A DNA stretch of 55,191 bases from Terribacillus saccharophilus (GTDB lineage: Bacteria; Bacillota; Bacilli; Bacillales; Amphibacillaceae): positions 1 through 55,191 of the forward strand of contig NZ_NPBJ01000043.1 of the NCBI RefSeq assembly GCF_002272075.1. Direction: 5' to 3'. A program made the translations under genes and the position numbers. This document shows positions 11,787 through 20,127 of this stretch, one piece after another (the first letter of the stretch is position 1; every line of letters begins with the position of its first letter). The notes below the pieces were generated by a model, which worked only from the letters and a program-made list of their open reading frames with translations, ran no database searches and had not been told where the DNA came from.

Positions 11787-12501
11787 ATTCGCTAATCCCG
11801 TCTGTACGCTTAGGCAGTGATTGGCGGCTGAATTCATGAATTGCTTCCCGCAGCGCAGGCCCTGTCGGCGTGACTCCGCCTGTAGCAAGCTTCGGGAATA
11901 CAGAAGACACGTTTTCCAGGCGCTCTGTCCACTCCATTACTTTGACAGCAGGGTCCCTTTTTCCCGGGAAACCAAGTATGGCAAACTTGTTGTTGCCAAG
12001 ACGTGCATTCATACTAATCGAGAGATCGATTAAGGCTTCCTTCACAACAGGAAGCTTATGGTGCATGCTTGCACTTGTATCTACAAGTATAAGCACTTCC
12101 AGATTAGCCGTTTCACTTATCTCTTCAACGACCTCTAGTACATCCCCTCTTTTTTCCGGCGGCAAATCGTCCAATGTATTACCCGGGCCCAAGATCTGCT
12201 TTAGTTCCCGATTAACGACCCCCTCGATCGTCTGGGTCATTGCCTGTTTCGTTACCATTTGGACTGTCTCTGTCAAAGCTTGCTTATAGATTAACTGACT
12301 GACACCGCCTCCTGCTTTTGCAATATTCTCCACTTCATCAAGGCTAAGTGAATGTTCCGTATGCCCTTCCTCCAGAATACCGATTACATTTACCGTAATA
12401 TGTTGGGCATTAGCCAAGGCAGCGACCGCTGCTGGGTCTTCGCCGCGGTTGGAGCATCCATCTGTGATCAGCAGGATCTGTTTCAGCGTACTCGGTTTCA
12501 T
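11767..12501 (-). CDS. yabS: YabS-like von Willebrand factor A domain protein
   Basis: The 244-residue protein carries a VWA/Rossmann-type domain with the metal-ion site residues DTSAS (MIDAS) preceded by LEVLILV, and a threonine/glycine loop (ATGGVTPTGPALREAI). A second, degenerate copy of the fold may form the N-terminal half (ILLITDGCSNRGED). It lies between spoIIE and yabT exactly as in B. subtilis, where it is linked to sporulation; its biochemical role is not known to me. Confidence 0.85.
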   Translation of the reverse strand: MKPSTLKQILLITDGCSNRGEDPAAVAALANAQHITVNVIGILEEGHTEHSLSLDEVENIAKAGGGVSQLIYKQALTETVQMVTKQAMTQTIEGVVNRELKQILGPGNTLDDLPPEKRGDVLEVVEEISETANLEVLILVDTSASMHHKLPVVKEALIDLSISMNARLGNNKFAILGFPGKRDPAVKVMEWTERLENVSSVFPKLATGGVTPTGPALREAIHEFSRQSLPKRTDGISEYEEFGS

Positions 12502-12565
12502 CGTTATCCCTCTTCTCCATTCGTTATCTCCATCATCGACGGGAAAGAGAGATATTATACGTTCG

Positions 12566-15022
12566 CTATGCCTCCTTTACTTTGTTTTTATAAGTAGGAA
12601 TGGACGCCCAATCCGGCATGTTGCGATCAATTGCTGCCACCATGACTGTCATATCATCCTCTATCTCTCCTGCCTGGCGAACAACCTCTTCCAGGAGCAG
12701 ATCAGCCATTTCCTGCGGCACGGTAGTCTTCATTTCCTTGATCTTTCGCTTCAGCCATATATCCATGTTCTCAACGTGCCGCGGGGCTTCGAAAATTCCG
12801 TCACTCATCATGACGAGCAAGTCCCCTGGCTGGAGCTGCTCCTGGACAACATCCACATCCAGATCCTGTACGATGCCAATTGGTAAGTTACCAGACTCTA
12901 TTTTAAGGACCTGATCACCGCGCTTGATGAAGCTTGGTGTCGATCCGATTTTAAGGAATTGGACTGCTGCGTCATGCAAATCGATGACTGCCAGATCCAA
13001 TGTTGCGAATATCTCTTCGTTGGAGCGAAGCGAGAGGATCGAATTGATTGATTTGATTGCCACTTCTTCTCTGATTCCTGACTGCAGAATCTGCTGAAGC
13101 AGCCGTAATGTCTCGGTGCTTTCCTCATGTGCTCTGTCTCCATTTCCCATACCATCACTAATTGCAATCGCGTACTTGCCCGCCCCTAGTTCGATCGTGG
13201 AAAAACTGTCTCCCGACACGAACCCCCCACCTTTTGCCGCATGTGCAACACCTGTATCCACAACGAATTTCTTAATAGAAGAGAACGCTAGGAAACAGGA
13301 CTTATCCGGAAACGGCGCTATTTCTTCCTTCGTCACGACGACAGTCTCCCCCAGAATGTCGGATAAAATAGGGCCAATCAGCTTCTGCCCCTCGCCATGG
13401 TATCCTTGTATGGATACATGCATCTCAATATCGATGCTCCCTTTCGTCAGGGAGAATACATCCAGCTTGTCCACGACTAAGCCAGCCGCCCGCAAAGCAG
13501 CCATCATCTCTACCTCTTGATGTTCATGGTTTTCCTTTTCCTTGACGATTTCTTTTGCAAAGTCACCCATTACCTCAGATACACCGTTAAGCTGATCGGC
13601 GACAAAGCGGCGGCTTTCCTGCACTTGCCGGCGCAGCATCTGATTAGCTTGATGGAAACTCAGCTCATGCTTCATCGTTTCAATCACTTTCTTTGATTTG
13701 ACACAGTGAGATTCCAGATTCCGCTCTAGCAGCTTATTCGGCGGTCCCCCGTCCTCCATATCCTCCTTAAGACTCTCCATTAATTGATAGGTGCGATCAA
13801 ACTGCTGCGCCCCCCAGCAGCGATCTTTTTTAAAGCACAGCTGACAGGTCTGTTCCGTAACATTGCCAAGCAGAAAATCAGTCTCTCGATTCCGAACATC
13901 TTCTGCTGCCCGATCAGGTGTGGCGAAGCTTTTCGCTAATGCATCGAACACATTAGAGAACTGCTGCACCCGACTAGCCGTAACATCCCGTACTTTTTGC
14001 AGATATTGCTCCTGTTCTTGGGCTTGCTCAGTAGTACCGGGAACGAAGCGGGACATACGCCGGATCCAGCTGTCCGGCGTCAAAACGAGCAACAGAATAC
14101 TAATAGCTGATGCAAGCAAGGATGGATATACCTCCTGCATGCCCTGTTCCTGCCCATACACACCGATAAGTAAAGTACCGATAACGAGACCTATGCTCAC
14201 CCCGAATTTCTTCCCATCCTTTAATAAACCGCCAAGCAAACCAGCAAAGGCTAATAGACTCATCTCATAGAGGCTGGCGACATTGGCAAGACTGAGGATC
14301 AAGCCGGCAACCACACCAACAGTCGACCCCATTGCCGCACCGCCGATCAAAGCCAGCAGCAAAACAAAGTAGCGGGAGAATATCTGTTCAACACCGGCCC
14401 CTTGTATTTGCCAGCCGATCGTGCCGGTCAGTACCGAGGCTAGCAAAATGATCAAGCAGACTATCTCTTCATTCTTTAATGCCGGATAATATCTTTTAAT
14501 GGATAATAACGGAATGCTTTGCATAAAGATGATAAAGAGTACAGAACCAAGAATTCCTTCGACACCGATCATCATCCAGTCAAAGCTGGACAAGGTACTT
14601 TCATAAGAGAGTGCCAGCATCCTCGGGAGGGAACTTGCCAGAAAGACGAGTACAGCCATGACCCGAATTTGATGCGGTATCTTTTTACAAAGCAGAGCTA
14701 AGAAATAAAGGACAAATGCAGCACCTGCTATATAAAGGCCATGTGACCAATGATAGGTACTCGCTCCAGCGACTGTTGCCAATGTGATCTGCATCATCCT
14801 TTTCCTTCTTGTCAGCCAGATGGATGCCAGAAATGCTACAGCGAATGGGGAAACAGTGGTCAGTACTACAGCTCGTCCAAGTAAGAAGCCTACTAAAGCC
14901 AAAAGCCATGCTTTCTCTATTAATAGAAGTTTCGCCAGATCGAACCCCTTCTTCTTCCAATTTTCCAACCGCTTCTGCTCCACTCCATAGATGCCCCATT
15001 TCTTTCTTGATACTGTCTCCAT
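12566..15022 (-). CDS. spoIIE: stage II sporulation protein E, PP2C-type phosphatase
   Basis: Dephosphorylates SpoIIAA-P to release SigF in the forespore and also joins the polar septum. The 818-residue protein has about ten hydrophobic segments in residues ~30-320, a central cytosolic region with a CQLCFKKDRCWG cysteine cluster, and a C-terminal PP2C phosphatase domain with ISDGMGNGDRAHEES and VMMSDGIFEA. The frame opens 8 codons earlier, but I start at METVSRK, 11 bases after AGGAG. Upstream is a promoter with 21-bp spacing and Spo0A-like boxes. Confidence 0.95.
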   Translation of the reverse strand: METVSRKKWGIYGVEQKRLENWKKKGFDLAKLLLIEKAWLLALVGFLLGRAVVLTTVSPFAVAFLASIWLTRRKRMMQITLATVAGASTYHWSHGLYIAGAAFVLYFLALLCKKIPHQIRVMAVLVFLASSLPRMLALSYESTLSSFDWMMIGVEGILGSVLFIIFMQSIPLLSIKRYYPALKNEEIVCLIILLASVLTGTIGWQIQGAGVEQIFSRYFVLLLALIGGAAMGSTVGVVAGLILSLANVASLYEMSLLAFAGLLGGLLKDGKKFGVSIGLVIGTLLIGVYGQEQGMQEVYPSLLASAISILLLVLTPDSWIRRMSRFVPGTTEQAQEQEQYLQKVRDVTASRVQQFSNVFDALAKSFATPDRAAEDVRNRETDFLLGNVTEQTCQLCFKKDRCWGAQQFDRTYQLMESLKEDMEDGGPPNKLLERNLESHCVKSKKVIETMKHELSFHQANQMLRRQVQESRRFVADQLNGVSEVMGDFAKEIVKEKENHEHQEVEMMAALRAAGLVVDKLDVFSLTKGSIDIEMHVSIQGYHGEGQKLIGPILSDILGETVVVTKEEIAPFPDKSCFLAFSSIKKFVVDTGVAHAAKGGGFVSGDSFSTIELGAGKYAIAISDGMGNGDRAHEESTETLRLLQQILQSGIREEVAIKSINSILSLRSNEEIFATLDLAVIDLHDAAVQFLKIGSTPSFIKRGDQVLKIESGNLPIGIVQDLDVDVVQEQLQPGDLLVMMSDGIFEAPRHVENMDIWLKRKIKEMKTTVPQEMADLLLEEVVRQAGEIEDDMTVMVAAIDRNMPDWASIPTYKNKVKEA

Positions 15023-15110
15023 TTCATTGAACACTCCTATCCTCATATTTACCGAGGCTCTGTGTACATACTATGGTAATCCCCGGGCAAACTCTTATTT
15101 GAATATAGTC

Positions 15111-15143
15111 ATTTAACCACATCCCGTATTCACAATTTGTCAA
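15111..15143 (-). promoter_or_regulatory. spoIIE promoter with 21-bp spacing
   Basis: TTGACA and TTAAAT are separated by 21 bases on the minus strand. Spo0A-activated SigA promoters of spoIIE and spoIIG in B. subtilis are known for this over-long spacing. The -35 region overlaps TGACAAA, a degenerate Spo0A box (consensus TGTCGAA). Confidence 0.6.
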
Positions 15144-15169
15144 AAGAACCGAGTGAGACCCAAAAACAT

Positions 15170-15176
15170 TTCGACT
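15170..15176 (-). promoter_or_regulatory. Spo0A-like box upstream of spoIIE
   Basis: AGTCGAA on the minus strand matches six of seven bases of the Spo0A box TGTCGAA and lies 26 bases upstream of the -35 element, where an activator site is expected. Confidence 0.45.
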
Positions 15177-15327
15177 TAATCCCATACCTTCTCACCGGCT
15201 TCAACACAGCTTGGACAGCATAAGCTTTTTTGCGGCAATTTTCCCTGTCGTAAAAGGCTCGGGTAACGTAACTCTTGTCAGAAAACTTTTATTTTTTATG
15301 GGAAGCGTTTTCCATAAAACTTCGATA

Positions 15328-15355
15328 TTGCTTTTTTTTCAAAGAGGAGTAGAAT
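15328..15355 (+). promoter_or_regulatory. promoter of the marR-exporter operon
   Basis: TTGCTT, 16-base spacer, TAGAAT. The -10 box lies 15 bases before the palindromic operator, so a repressor bound there would block initiation. The rest of the 390-base gap between spoIIE and marR holds the spoIIE promoter and an imperfect palindrome at about 15298-15317 (TATGG...CCATA). Confidence 0.55.
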
Positions 15356-15370
15356 AGTTCCTACTGAAAC

Positions 15371-15386
15371 AGTTCGCATGCGAACT
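15371..15386 (+). promoter_or_regulatory. palindromic operator, probably MarR binding site
   Basis: A perfect 16-base palindrome, AGTTCGCATGCGAACT, between the -10 box and the marR start. A second, wider inverted repeat shares it: AATAGTTC at 15353-15360 and GAACTATT at 15382-15389. Both suggest autoregulation by the adjacent MarR protein. A run of Ts follows, so the palindrome might also form a weak terminator hairpin. Confidence 0.6.
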
Positions 15387-15412
15387 ATTTTTTTGTTGAG
15401 GGGATGACAACT

Positions 15413-15859
15413 TTGACTGATGAGGAAAAAATCAGCCAAGTGATCCAATCGTTTCGATGTCTGAATCAAGCCTTCCACAAGCAATTTTGGCATAATGCTG
15501 ATCAATTGGGTGTGACTGTCGTTCAGCTGCACATCCTAAAAGTATTAGCGGACGAGCCTGGAACTGGCTTGAATGATCTTGCCCATAAGGTGAATGCGAG
15601 CAAGAGTACAGTAAGCGAAACGGTGGAAAGGCTTGTACAAGCTGAATTGGTGAAACGGGAGCGCTCGACACACGACCGCCGCGCAATCGTTCTGTCACTA
15701 ACTCCAAAGGGACTGGAGCAGAAAAAGACAGCCTACCGAACCTATTTGCAAAGATTGGGGAACATTTCAGACTTCAGCACGGAAGAAGTTGAGACATTAT
15801 TGTCTCTTCACAGCCGTTTGCTACAAAAGATAACAACTCAAGGAGATGAAACAACATGA
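15413..15859 (+). CDS. MarR-family transcriptional regulator
   Basis: Winged-helix repressor of about 148 residues. HVVQLHILKVLADEP-like helices lead into the recognition region LAHKVNASKSTVSETVERLVQAELVKRERSTHDRRAIVLSLTPKG, where the D-R-R wing is typical of MarR. An ATG at 15404 opens the same frame three codons earlier, but it lies inside the ribosome binding site (GAGGGGATGA), so I prefer the TTG at 15413. The stop overlaps the exporter start by 4 bases. It probably represses this operon and is released by a ligand, perhaps a substrate of the pump. Confidence 0.9.
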   Translation: MTDEEKISQVIQSFRCLNQAFHKQFWHNADQLGVTVVQLHILKVLADEPGTGLNDLAHKVNASKSTVSETVERLVQAELVKRERSTHDRRAIVLSLTPKGLEQKKTAYRTYLQRLGNISDFSTEEVETLLSLHSRLLQKITTQGDETT

Positions 15860-17358
15860 AAGATCGTTCCGCCTATGTTAGTCCGGAAACGTTAACCAGA
15901 GGTCCGATCGTCGCCATCTTGGTTCTAGGTGCATTCGTAGCTATCCTAAACCAGACACTAATGAACATTGCATTACCTGTCATGATGGTAGATTTGGACA
16001 TAGAAGAAAATTCAGCTCAGTGGCTGACAACAGCATTTATGCTCGTAAACGGTATTTTAATTCCGATTACCGCCTTCTTTATGGAAAGATTCACAACTCG
16101 TAAACTATTTATCACTGCAATGAGCCTGTTCGCAATCGGAACACTTATTTGTGGAGTAGGACCTGACTTTACAACAATCTTAATCGGCCGTATTGTACAA
16201 GCAGCCGGCGCTGGTATCATGATGCCTTTACTATTTAATACTGTATTGAGCTTGTACCCAATTGAAAAACGAGGCAGCGCAATGGGTGTCATCGGTCTAG
16301 CGATGATGTTCGCACCTGCAATCGGACCTACACTTTCTGGTTTTGTAGTCGAGCACGTATCCTGGAGATGGTTATTCTTCATTATCTTGCCAATTGCTAT
16401 CATCGATATCATTCTTGCAGTATTCATCCTGCGAAATGTAACGAAAACACAGAAATCATCAGTTGATGTCTTATCCGTCATCCTGTCTACTATCGGATTC
16501 GGCGGCTTGCTGTATGGCTTTAGTGTTGCCGGAGACAAGGGCTGGGATTCCGCACCGGTTATCACTACACTTGTAGTGGGCGGTATATCCTTACTTATCT
16601 TCATCATCCGACAATTGACAATCAAAAAACCAATGCTCGAGTTCCGTGTATTCAAATACTGGATGTTCTCTCTATCGACTACAATCAACGTCGTTATTAC
16701 AATGGCTATGTTTGCAGCGATGCTATTGATTCCGATTTTCACACAGAATATGCTTGGTTATTCACCGCTTAAATCAGGTCTATTGCTATTGCCTGGTGCC
16801 CTAGTTTCTGCGATCATGTCACCGATTACTGGTAAATTGTTCGATAAAATTGGTGCTCGTCCGCTTGCATTGATTGGACTATTAATTACAACAATTACAA
16901 CTTACTTCCTAAGTACGTTGACTATTGATACAACTTACACGTATATGATGACTGTCTATACCTTCCGTATGATCGGTGTATCCATGGTTATGATGCCAAT
17001 CATGACAGCTGGTTTGAATCAGCTTCCTAAACGTTATTACGCTCACGGTACAGCTATGGCGAACACACTTCGTCAGATGGCCGGTGCAATCGGTACTGCA
17101 TTGCTAGTTACGGTGTTCTCTACTCAATCAAAAGAACACGTTACAGACATGATTACGTCTGGTACACCACAGCAGCAAGCAACATTACTTGGTTCCATCG
17201 AAGGTATCAACGACGCCTTCTGGATTGCAACACTTATCGCAGCAGTTGGTTTCATCCTTTCCTTCTTCCTGAAAAAGGTTCGCCCTGCAGATGAGATTGA
17301 ACAGGAACAATCAACAGCTACTACAACACCTGTCGGAAAACCTTCCGAAACGCATTAA
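15856..17358 (+). CDS. MFS drug exporter, DHA2 (14-TMS) family
   Basis: Proton-driven multidrug efflux pump of the EmrB/QacA type, in the cytoplasmic membrane. The 500-residue protein has about 14 hydrophobic segments. Visible family features: LNQTLMNIALPVMMVDL in the first helix (the motif D1 region), WLTTAFMLVNGILIPITAF, RLFITAMSLF-like loop and motif C GLAMMFAPAIGPTLSGFVV in helix 5. It is coupled to marR (ATGA overlap) and ends in a strong terminator. The substrate cannot be read from sequence. The pair is absent from this place in B. subtilis and interrupts the spoIIE-to-tRNA order. Confidence 0.92.
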   Translation: MKDRSAYVSPETLTRGPIVAILVLGAFVAILNQTLMNIALPVMMVDLDIEENSAQWLTTAFMLVNGILIPITAFFMERFTTRKLFITAMSLFAIGTLICGVGPDFTTILIGRIVQAAGAGIMMPLLFNTVLSLYPIEKRGSAMGVIGLAMMFAPAIGPTLSGFVVEHVSWRWLFFIILPIAIIDIILAVFILRNVTKTQKSSVDVLSVILSTIGFGGLLYGFSVAGDKGWDSAPVITTLVVGGISLLIFIIRQLTIKKPMLEFRVFKYWMFSLSTTINVVITMAMFAAMLLIPIFTQNMLGYSPLKSGLLLLPGALVSAIMSPITGKLFDKIGARPLALIGLLITTITTYFLSTLTIDTTYTYMMTVYTFRMIGVSMVMMPIMTAGLNQLPKRYYAHGTAMANTLRQMAGAIGTALLVTVFSTQSKEHVTDMITSGTPQQQATLLGSIEGINDAFWIATLIAAVGFILSFFLKKVRPADEIEQEQSTATTTPVGKPSETH

Positions 17359-17362
17359 TAGA

Positions 17363-17397
17363 AAAACCTGCATCCGAATGGATGCAGGTTTTTTTTA
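17363..17397. terminator. bidirectional terminator between the exporter and the phosphatase gene
   Basis: Stem CCTGCATCC/GGATGCAGG with a GAAT loop, eight Ts on the plus side and an A-run on the other side, serving both convergent genes. Confidence 0.9.
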
Positions 17398-17964
17398 TAT
17401 ATTAGCAAGATGTTCGGAAAGGTTATAATCATGTACCTTCCACTTTTCTTCGATAAACTGAATATTACTCAAGCAAGCGTTAACTAGATGTGTGTTCTCT
17501 GTATCAATTTCTCCATTAGAAATAGTAGATAGGATTGCTGATATGACGGCCCCGTGACAAACGAGCAGCACCTTCTTATCACCATACTTCGCATTCACTT
17601 CCTGCAAAGCCAGCATAACCCGTTTCACTAAGTCATCCCATGATTCCATACCAGGGAAGTCCCAGCTAGGATACTTTGCCTCCCGCTCTGCCCGCGTCAG
17701 TCCCTCTGCCTCACCAAAACCTCTTTCGACGAAACCTTCCATCTCTACAAGCGGCAGCTGTAATGCTTCATTAAGAATATCTGCTGTCTTTCTGGCCCGT
17801 TTCATCGGACTTGCTACAATCAGGTCAAAATCACTTCCAGCAAGAAAATCACGGGTAGCCTGCGCTTGCCTGATTCCTCTTTCATTCAGCGGTATATCTG
17901 TACTTCCTTGTACTTTTCCTAGCTTATTCCAATCCGTTTCTCCATGCCTGACAAGACAAATCAT
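17395..17964 (-). CDS. histidine phosphatase family protein
   Basis: Phosphoglycerate-mutase-like phosphatase of 189 residues. The phosphohistidine motif LVRHGETDWN is at residues 4-13, SPMKRARKTADI holds the second arginine, GFGEAEGLTRAE the acid region, and VCHGAVI the second histidine. This arrangement is shared by broad-specificity phosphatases (PhoE/GpmB type), cobalamin CobC and others; with no neighbouring pathway, the substrate is unknown. The ATG follows GGGGAGGGGATC. Confidence 0.88.
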   Translation of the reverse strand: MICLVRHGETDWNKLGKVQGSTDIPLNERGIRQAQATRDFLAGSDFDLIVASPMKRARKTADILNEALQLPLVEMEGFVERGFGEAEGLTRAEREAKYPSWDFPGMESWDDLVKRVMLALQEVNAKYGDKKVLLVCHGAVISAILSTISNGEIDTENTHLVNACLSNIQFIEEKWKVHDYNLSEHLANI

Positions 17965-18038
17965 CCTGATCCCCTCCCCTAATCTATAGTCCTACTATAC
18001 CGTATTATTCCTGCCAGACGGTACCAATAAATTTATTG

Positions 18039-18067
18039 TTGACATATAGTCCAGGCTGTTGTATTAT
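18039..18067 (+). promoter_or_regulatory. promoter of tRNA-Met
   Basis: TTGACA, 17-base spacer, TATTAT, about 33 bases before the tRNA: a strong consensus-like SigA promoter as expected for a stable RNA gene. Confidence 0.85.
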
Positions 18068-18099
18068 ATTCCTTGTGCTTCTAAACAATTCATTTATAT

Positions 18100-18173
18100 G
18101 GCGGTGTAGCTCAGCTGGCTAGAGCGTACGGTTCATACCCGTGAGGTCGGGGGTTCGATCCCCTCCGCCGCTA
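18100..18173 (+). tRNA. tRNA-Met (CAT), elongator type
   Basis: Full cloverleaf: acceptor GGCGGTG against CGCCGCT (first pair G-U), D-stem GCTC/GAGC, anticodon stem TACGG/CCGTG with loop TTCATAC (anticodon CAT), 5-base variable loop, T-arm GGGGG-TTCGATC-CCCTC. The 3' CCA is not encoded (the sequence continues TCC after discriminator A), so a CCA-adding enzyme is needed. B. subtilis has a Met tRNA at the same place beside yabR. Confidence 0.95.
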
Positions 18174-18180
18174 TCCTTAA

Positions 18181-18213
18181 ACAAGGAATGCAAATTGCAT
18201 TCCTTGTTTTTTT
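18181..18213 (+). terminator. tRNA-Met terminator
   Basis: Stem ACAAGGAATGCA/TGCATTCCTTGT with a 3-base loop, followed by a run of Ts on the plus strand. Confidence 0.9.
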
Positions 18214-18219
18214 GTGTAT

Positions 18220-18246
18220 AAAAAAACGGATGCTTTTCAGCATCCG
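18220..18246 (-). terminator. yabR terminator
   Basis: Stem CGGATGC/GCATCCG with a 6-base loop, followed by seven Ts on the minus strand. It lies 60 bases beyond the yabR stop and back-to-back with the tRNA terminator. Confidence 0.8.
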
Positions 18247-18307
18247 ATCAATCATTTTATATCTTAAGATTTGCATTTTATCAAATCCCAATATATAGAC
18301 AGCAAGT

Positions 18308-18724
18308 TTAACCTTTTTTAGCGCCTCTGCCACCACGTTTTGATTCTGTGTGTTTCTTAAGGGACGCTAGACGGTCCTCTGAATCCTTCAGGAAGCGATT
18401 CATTTTTGCTTCAAAATTCTCGGGGCGCTCACGATGACCACCGCCATGTCCGGAACCTCTATTGTTGTTATTACGACGTGCTGGTGGCGGATTATCTTTC
18501 GCTTTCTTGATTGAAAGTCCAATCTTTCCGTCCTTCTCATTAATAACCTTGACTGTGATCATATCACCAACAGACAAATGTTCATTAATGTCTTTCACGT
18601 AATTATCGGCAACTTCACTAATATGCACTAGACCAGTAGAACCTCCTGGCAATTCTACGAAAGCTCCGAAATTAGTGATTCCCGTTACCTTACCCTGATA
18701 CTTGCTGCCTACTTCAATTGACAT
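18308..18724 (-). CDS. yabR: S1-domain RNA-binding protein YabR (general stress protein 13 type)
   Basis: The 138-residue protein has one S1 OB-fold at residues ~1-75 (VGSKYQGKVTGITNFGAFVE, TGLVHISEVAD, GKIGLSIKKAK), then a basic, glycine- and asparagine-rich linker (RRNNNNRGSGHGGGHRER) and a basic tail ending GGRGAKKG. Such proteins bind RNA or ribosomes; the exact role is unclear. It has its own promoter and lies between the tRNA and divIC as in B. subtilis. Confidence 0.92.
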   Translation of the reverse strand: MSIEVGSKYQGKVTGITNFGAFVELPGGSTGLVHISEVADNYVKDINEHLSVGDMITVKVINEKDGKIGLSIKKAKDNPPPARRNNNNRGSGHGGGHRERPENFEAKMNRFLKDSEDRLASLKKHTESKRGGRGAKKG

Positions 18725-18772
18725 AAAAAAAATGCTCCTCCTTAAAGTTTGAAAGAAATATACTTCTTATAT

Positions 18773-18802
18773 ATTATATAAAAGCTTGGAAAAGGGTGTC
18801 AA
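18773..18802 (-). promoter_or_regulatory. SigA promoter of yabR
   Basis: TTGACA, 18-base spacer, TATAAT on the minus strand, overlapping the end of divIC. Both hexamers are consensus. Confidence 0.75.
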
Positions 18803-19179
18803 TAAGAGGGTTCCTCTTCAGTGATTTTAAAGATGGTTTCACCGTCTTTTGAGTAGAAATAGTTCGTTCTGGCGATTTCCAGTACATAACTCTTATCGTT
18901 CAAAAGTTCGATTTCCTCCTTGAGATCCTCTTCCTTCTTTTTCAAGCTGGCTAACTCTTCCTGCTTCTCTTCATATTCTGTCTGCTTAGAAGCATAAACA
19001 CCACGCTGATGAATATGATAACCTATCATTAATCCCAGCAAAACAACTGCAAAAGCGGCGAACAAGATCAAACGCCGAAAGAGTCTTTTCTGTTTTTTCC
19101 GCTGCCGTTCTGTATATGCATCGTATTGTCTCGTGTAGCTGGACTCCATCTTCGTTACATTTCGTTTCTTTCTTGCCAC
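18799..19179 (-). CDS. divIC: cell division (septum formation) protein DivIC
   Basis: Bitopic divisome protein that partners FtsL and DivIB. The 126-residue protein has a basic cytoplasmic N-terminus, one membrane segment (LILFAAFAVVLLGLMIGY) and an extracellular coiled coil rich in Glu and Lys, ending in the ARTNYFYSKDGETIF block of the DivIC/FtsB family. The start is a GTG (VARKKRN) about 10 bases after AAGGAGG; an ATG just upstream is out of frame, and the longer frame has no ribosome binding site. It follows yabQ by 7 bases. Confidence 0.93.
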   Translation of the reverse strand: MARKKRNVTKMESSYTRQYDAYTERQRKKQKRLFRRLILFAAFAVVLLGLMIGYHIHQRGVYASKQTEYEEKQEELASLKKKEEDLKEEIELLNDKSYVLEIARTNYFYSKDGETIFKITEEEPSY

Positions 19180-19186
19180 GCCATTT

Positions 19187-19786
19187 TTACCTCCTTGCTT
19201 TGCGTAGTGAATCAAGTGCTTTCTTTGCTATATTCTTCATTTTACTATAGATACCTGCTAATTTGGAGTAAATTTTTCGGTACTTTTTTGGCGTCATTTT
19301 CCACACTACACGCCCAATCAGGCGTATTGGATAGAAAAGGATTACTAGAACCAATCTTATCAATCTCCATAAAAGCGTCACTACTCCTCCTGTCAGCAGT
19401 AGGAGCCCTTGGAGCAGCAAACGGATTGGCGTCAGGATAAGAACCTGTAAAATCCGTCTGACGATCAGGATGGTCCGCCGGATGACACGGATAAGCCATT
19501 CGAGCACCCGCCGATAGCTTGTCTGGAATAAAGCTCTATATCCTGCAAAACCACATAACAAAGCTAAAAGAATATAAAAGCGCATTTCCCCCTGATTCAC
19601 TTGAAACAGCAGGAAAAACAAGAGCAAAGTCTGCAGCAGCCAAAAGCCGCATTCCATGATGTAACGCATGAAGACCTGCTTCTTCCAGTGTCGTTCGAAG
19701 CGGCGGAACGTATCCATGGCTGCACCAAGATAGACCCCGCCGGCAATCATCGACACGATGGTTAGGAATTGGACCGTGAGCGTCAT
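19187..19786 (-). CDS. yabQ: spore cortex biosynthesis protein YabQ
   Basis: Polytopic membrane protein of 199 residues needed for spore cortex formation in B. subtilis. It begins TLTVQFLTIVSMIAGGVYLGAAMDTFRRF, a family hallmark, then has several hydrophobic segments (WLLQTLLLFFLLFQV, LIRVIRRTILIVR, VVTLLWRLIRLVLVILFY) and a basic tail. It overlaps yabP by 4 bases. The operon context yabP-yabQ-divIC is conserved in spore formers. Confidence 0.93.
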   Translation of the reverse strand: MTLTVQFLTIVSMIAGGVYLGAAMDTFRRFERHWKKQVFMRYIMECGFWLLQTLLLFFLLFQVNQGEMRFYILLALLCGFAGYRALFQTSYRRVLEWLIRVIRRTILIVRRILQVLILTPIRLLLQGLLLLTGGVVTLLWRLIRLVLVILFYPIRLIGRVVWKMTPKKYRKIYSKLAGIYSKMKNIAKKALDSLRKARR

Positions 19787-20070
19787 TTGAAGAGCTTGCT
19801 AAAGATTCCTTTAGCCTTCTCCCCATGATGCTCATCCAAATAGGATAGCTCTTGGATTTTGCCTTTGATTGATACCTTCCCCTCCTGCAGATCCAGGTTC
19901 TTCATATGCAGGTTGCTCCCGCGAATGATCATATAGCCCATCTCAGTCTGGAGCAGGAATTCTTCGCTATCGAAGCTGTCCACTTCCTTCACGCCGCTGA
20001 TCTCGAGCGATTTCCGATTAAACATCTTTATATCATGATCCGCTTGGGTATTCCGGGTTTGATCCATCAT
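19783..20070 (-). CDS. yabP: sporulation protein YabP
   Basis: Spore protein of 95 residues, acting with YabQ in outer forespore membrane or coat/cortex assembly. Family features visible: NRKSLEISGVKEVDSFDSEEFLLQTEMGYM and the IRGSNLHMKNLDLQEGKVSIKGKI stretch of the YabP/YqfC domain. Two methionines open the frame; the first follows GGGAGGCGG. Confidence 0.93.
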   Translation of the reverse strand: MMDQTRNTQADHDIKMFNRKSLEISGVKEVDSFDSEEFLLQTEMGYMIIRGSNLHMKNLDLQEGKVSIKGKIQELSYLDEHHGEKAKGIFSKLFK

Positions 20071-20127
20071 TACCGCCTCCCTTTATCCCTAACAATCTAT
20101 GAAGGCAGGGACAAGGTTAGAACGGGT

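Noticed and set aside
16017-16742. 241-codon minus-strand frame opposite the DHA2 exporter
   Set aside because: Shadow of membrane-helix codons; no start site or homology recognised.
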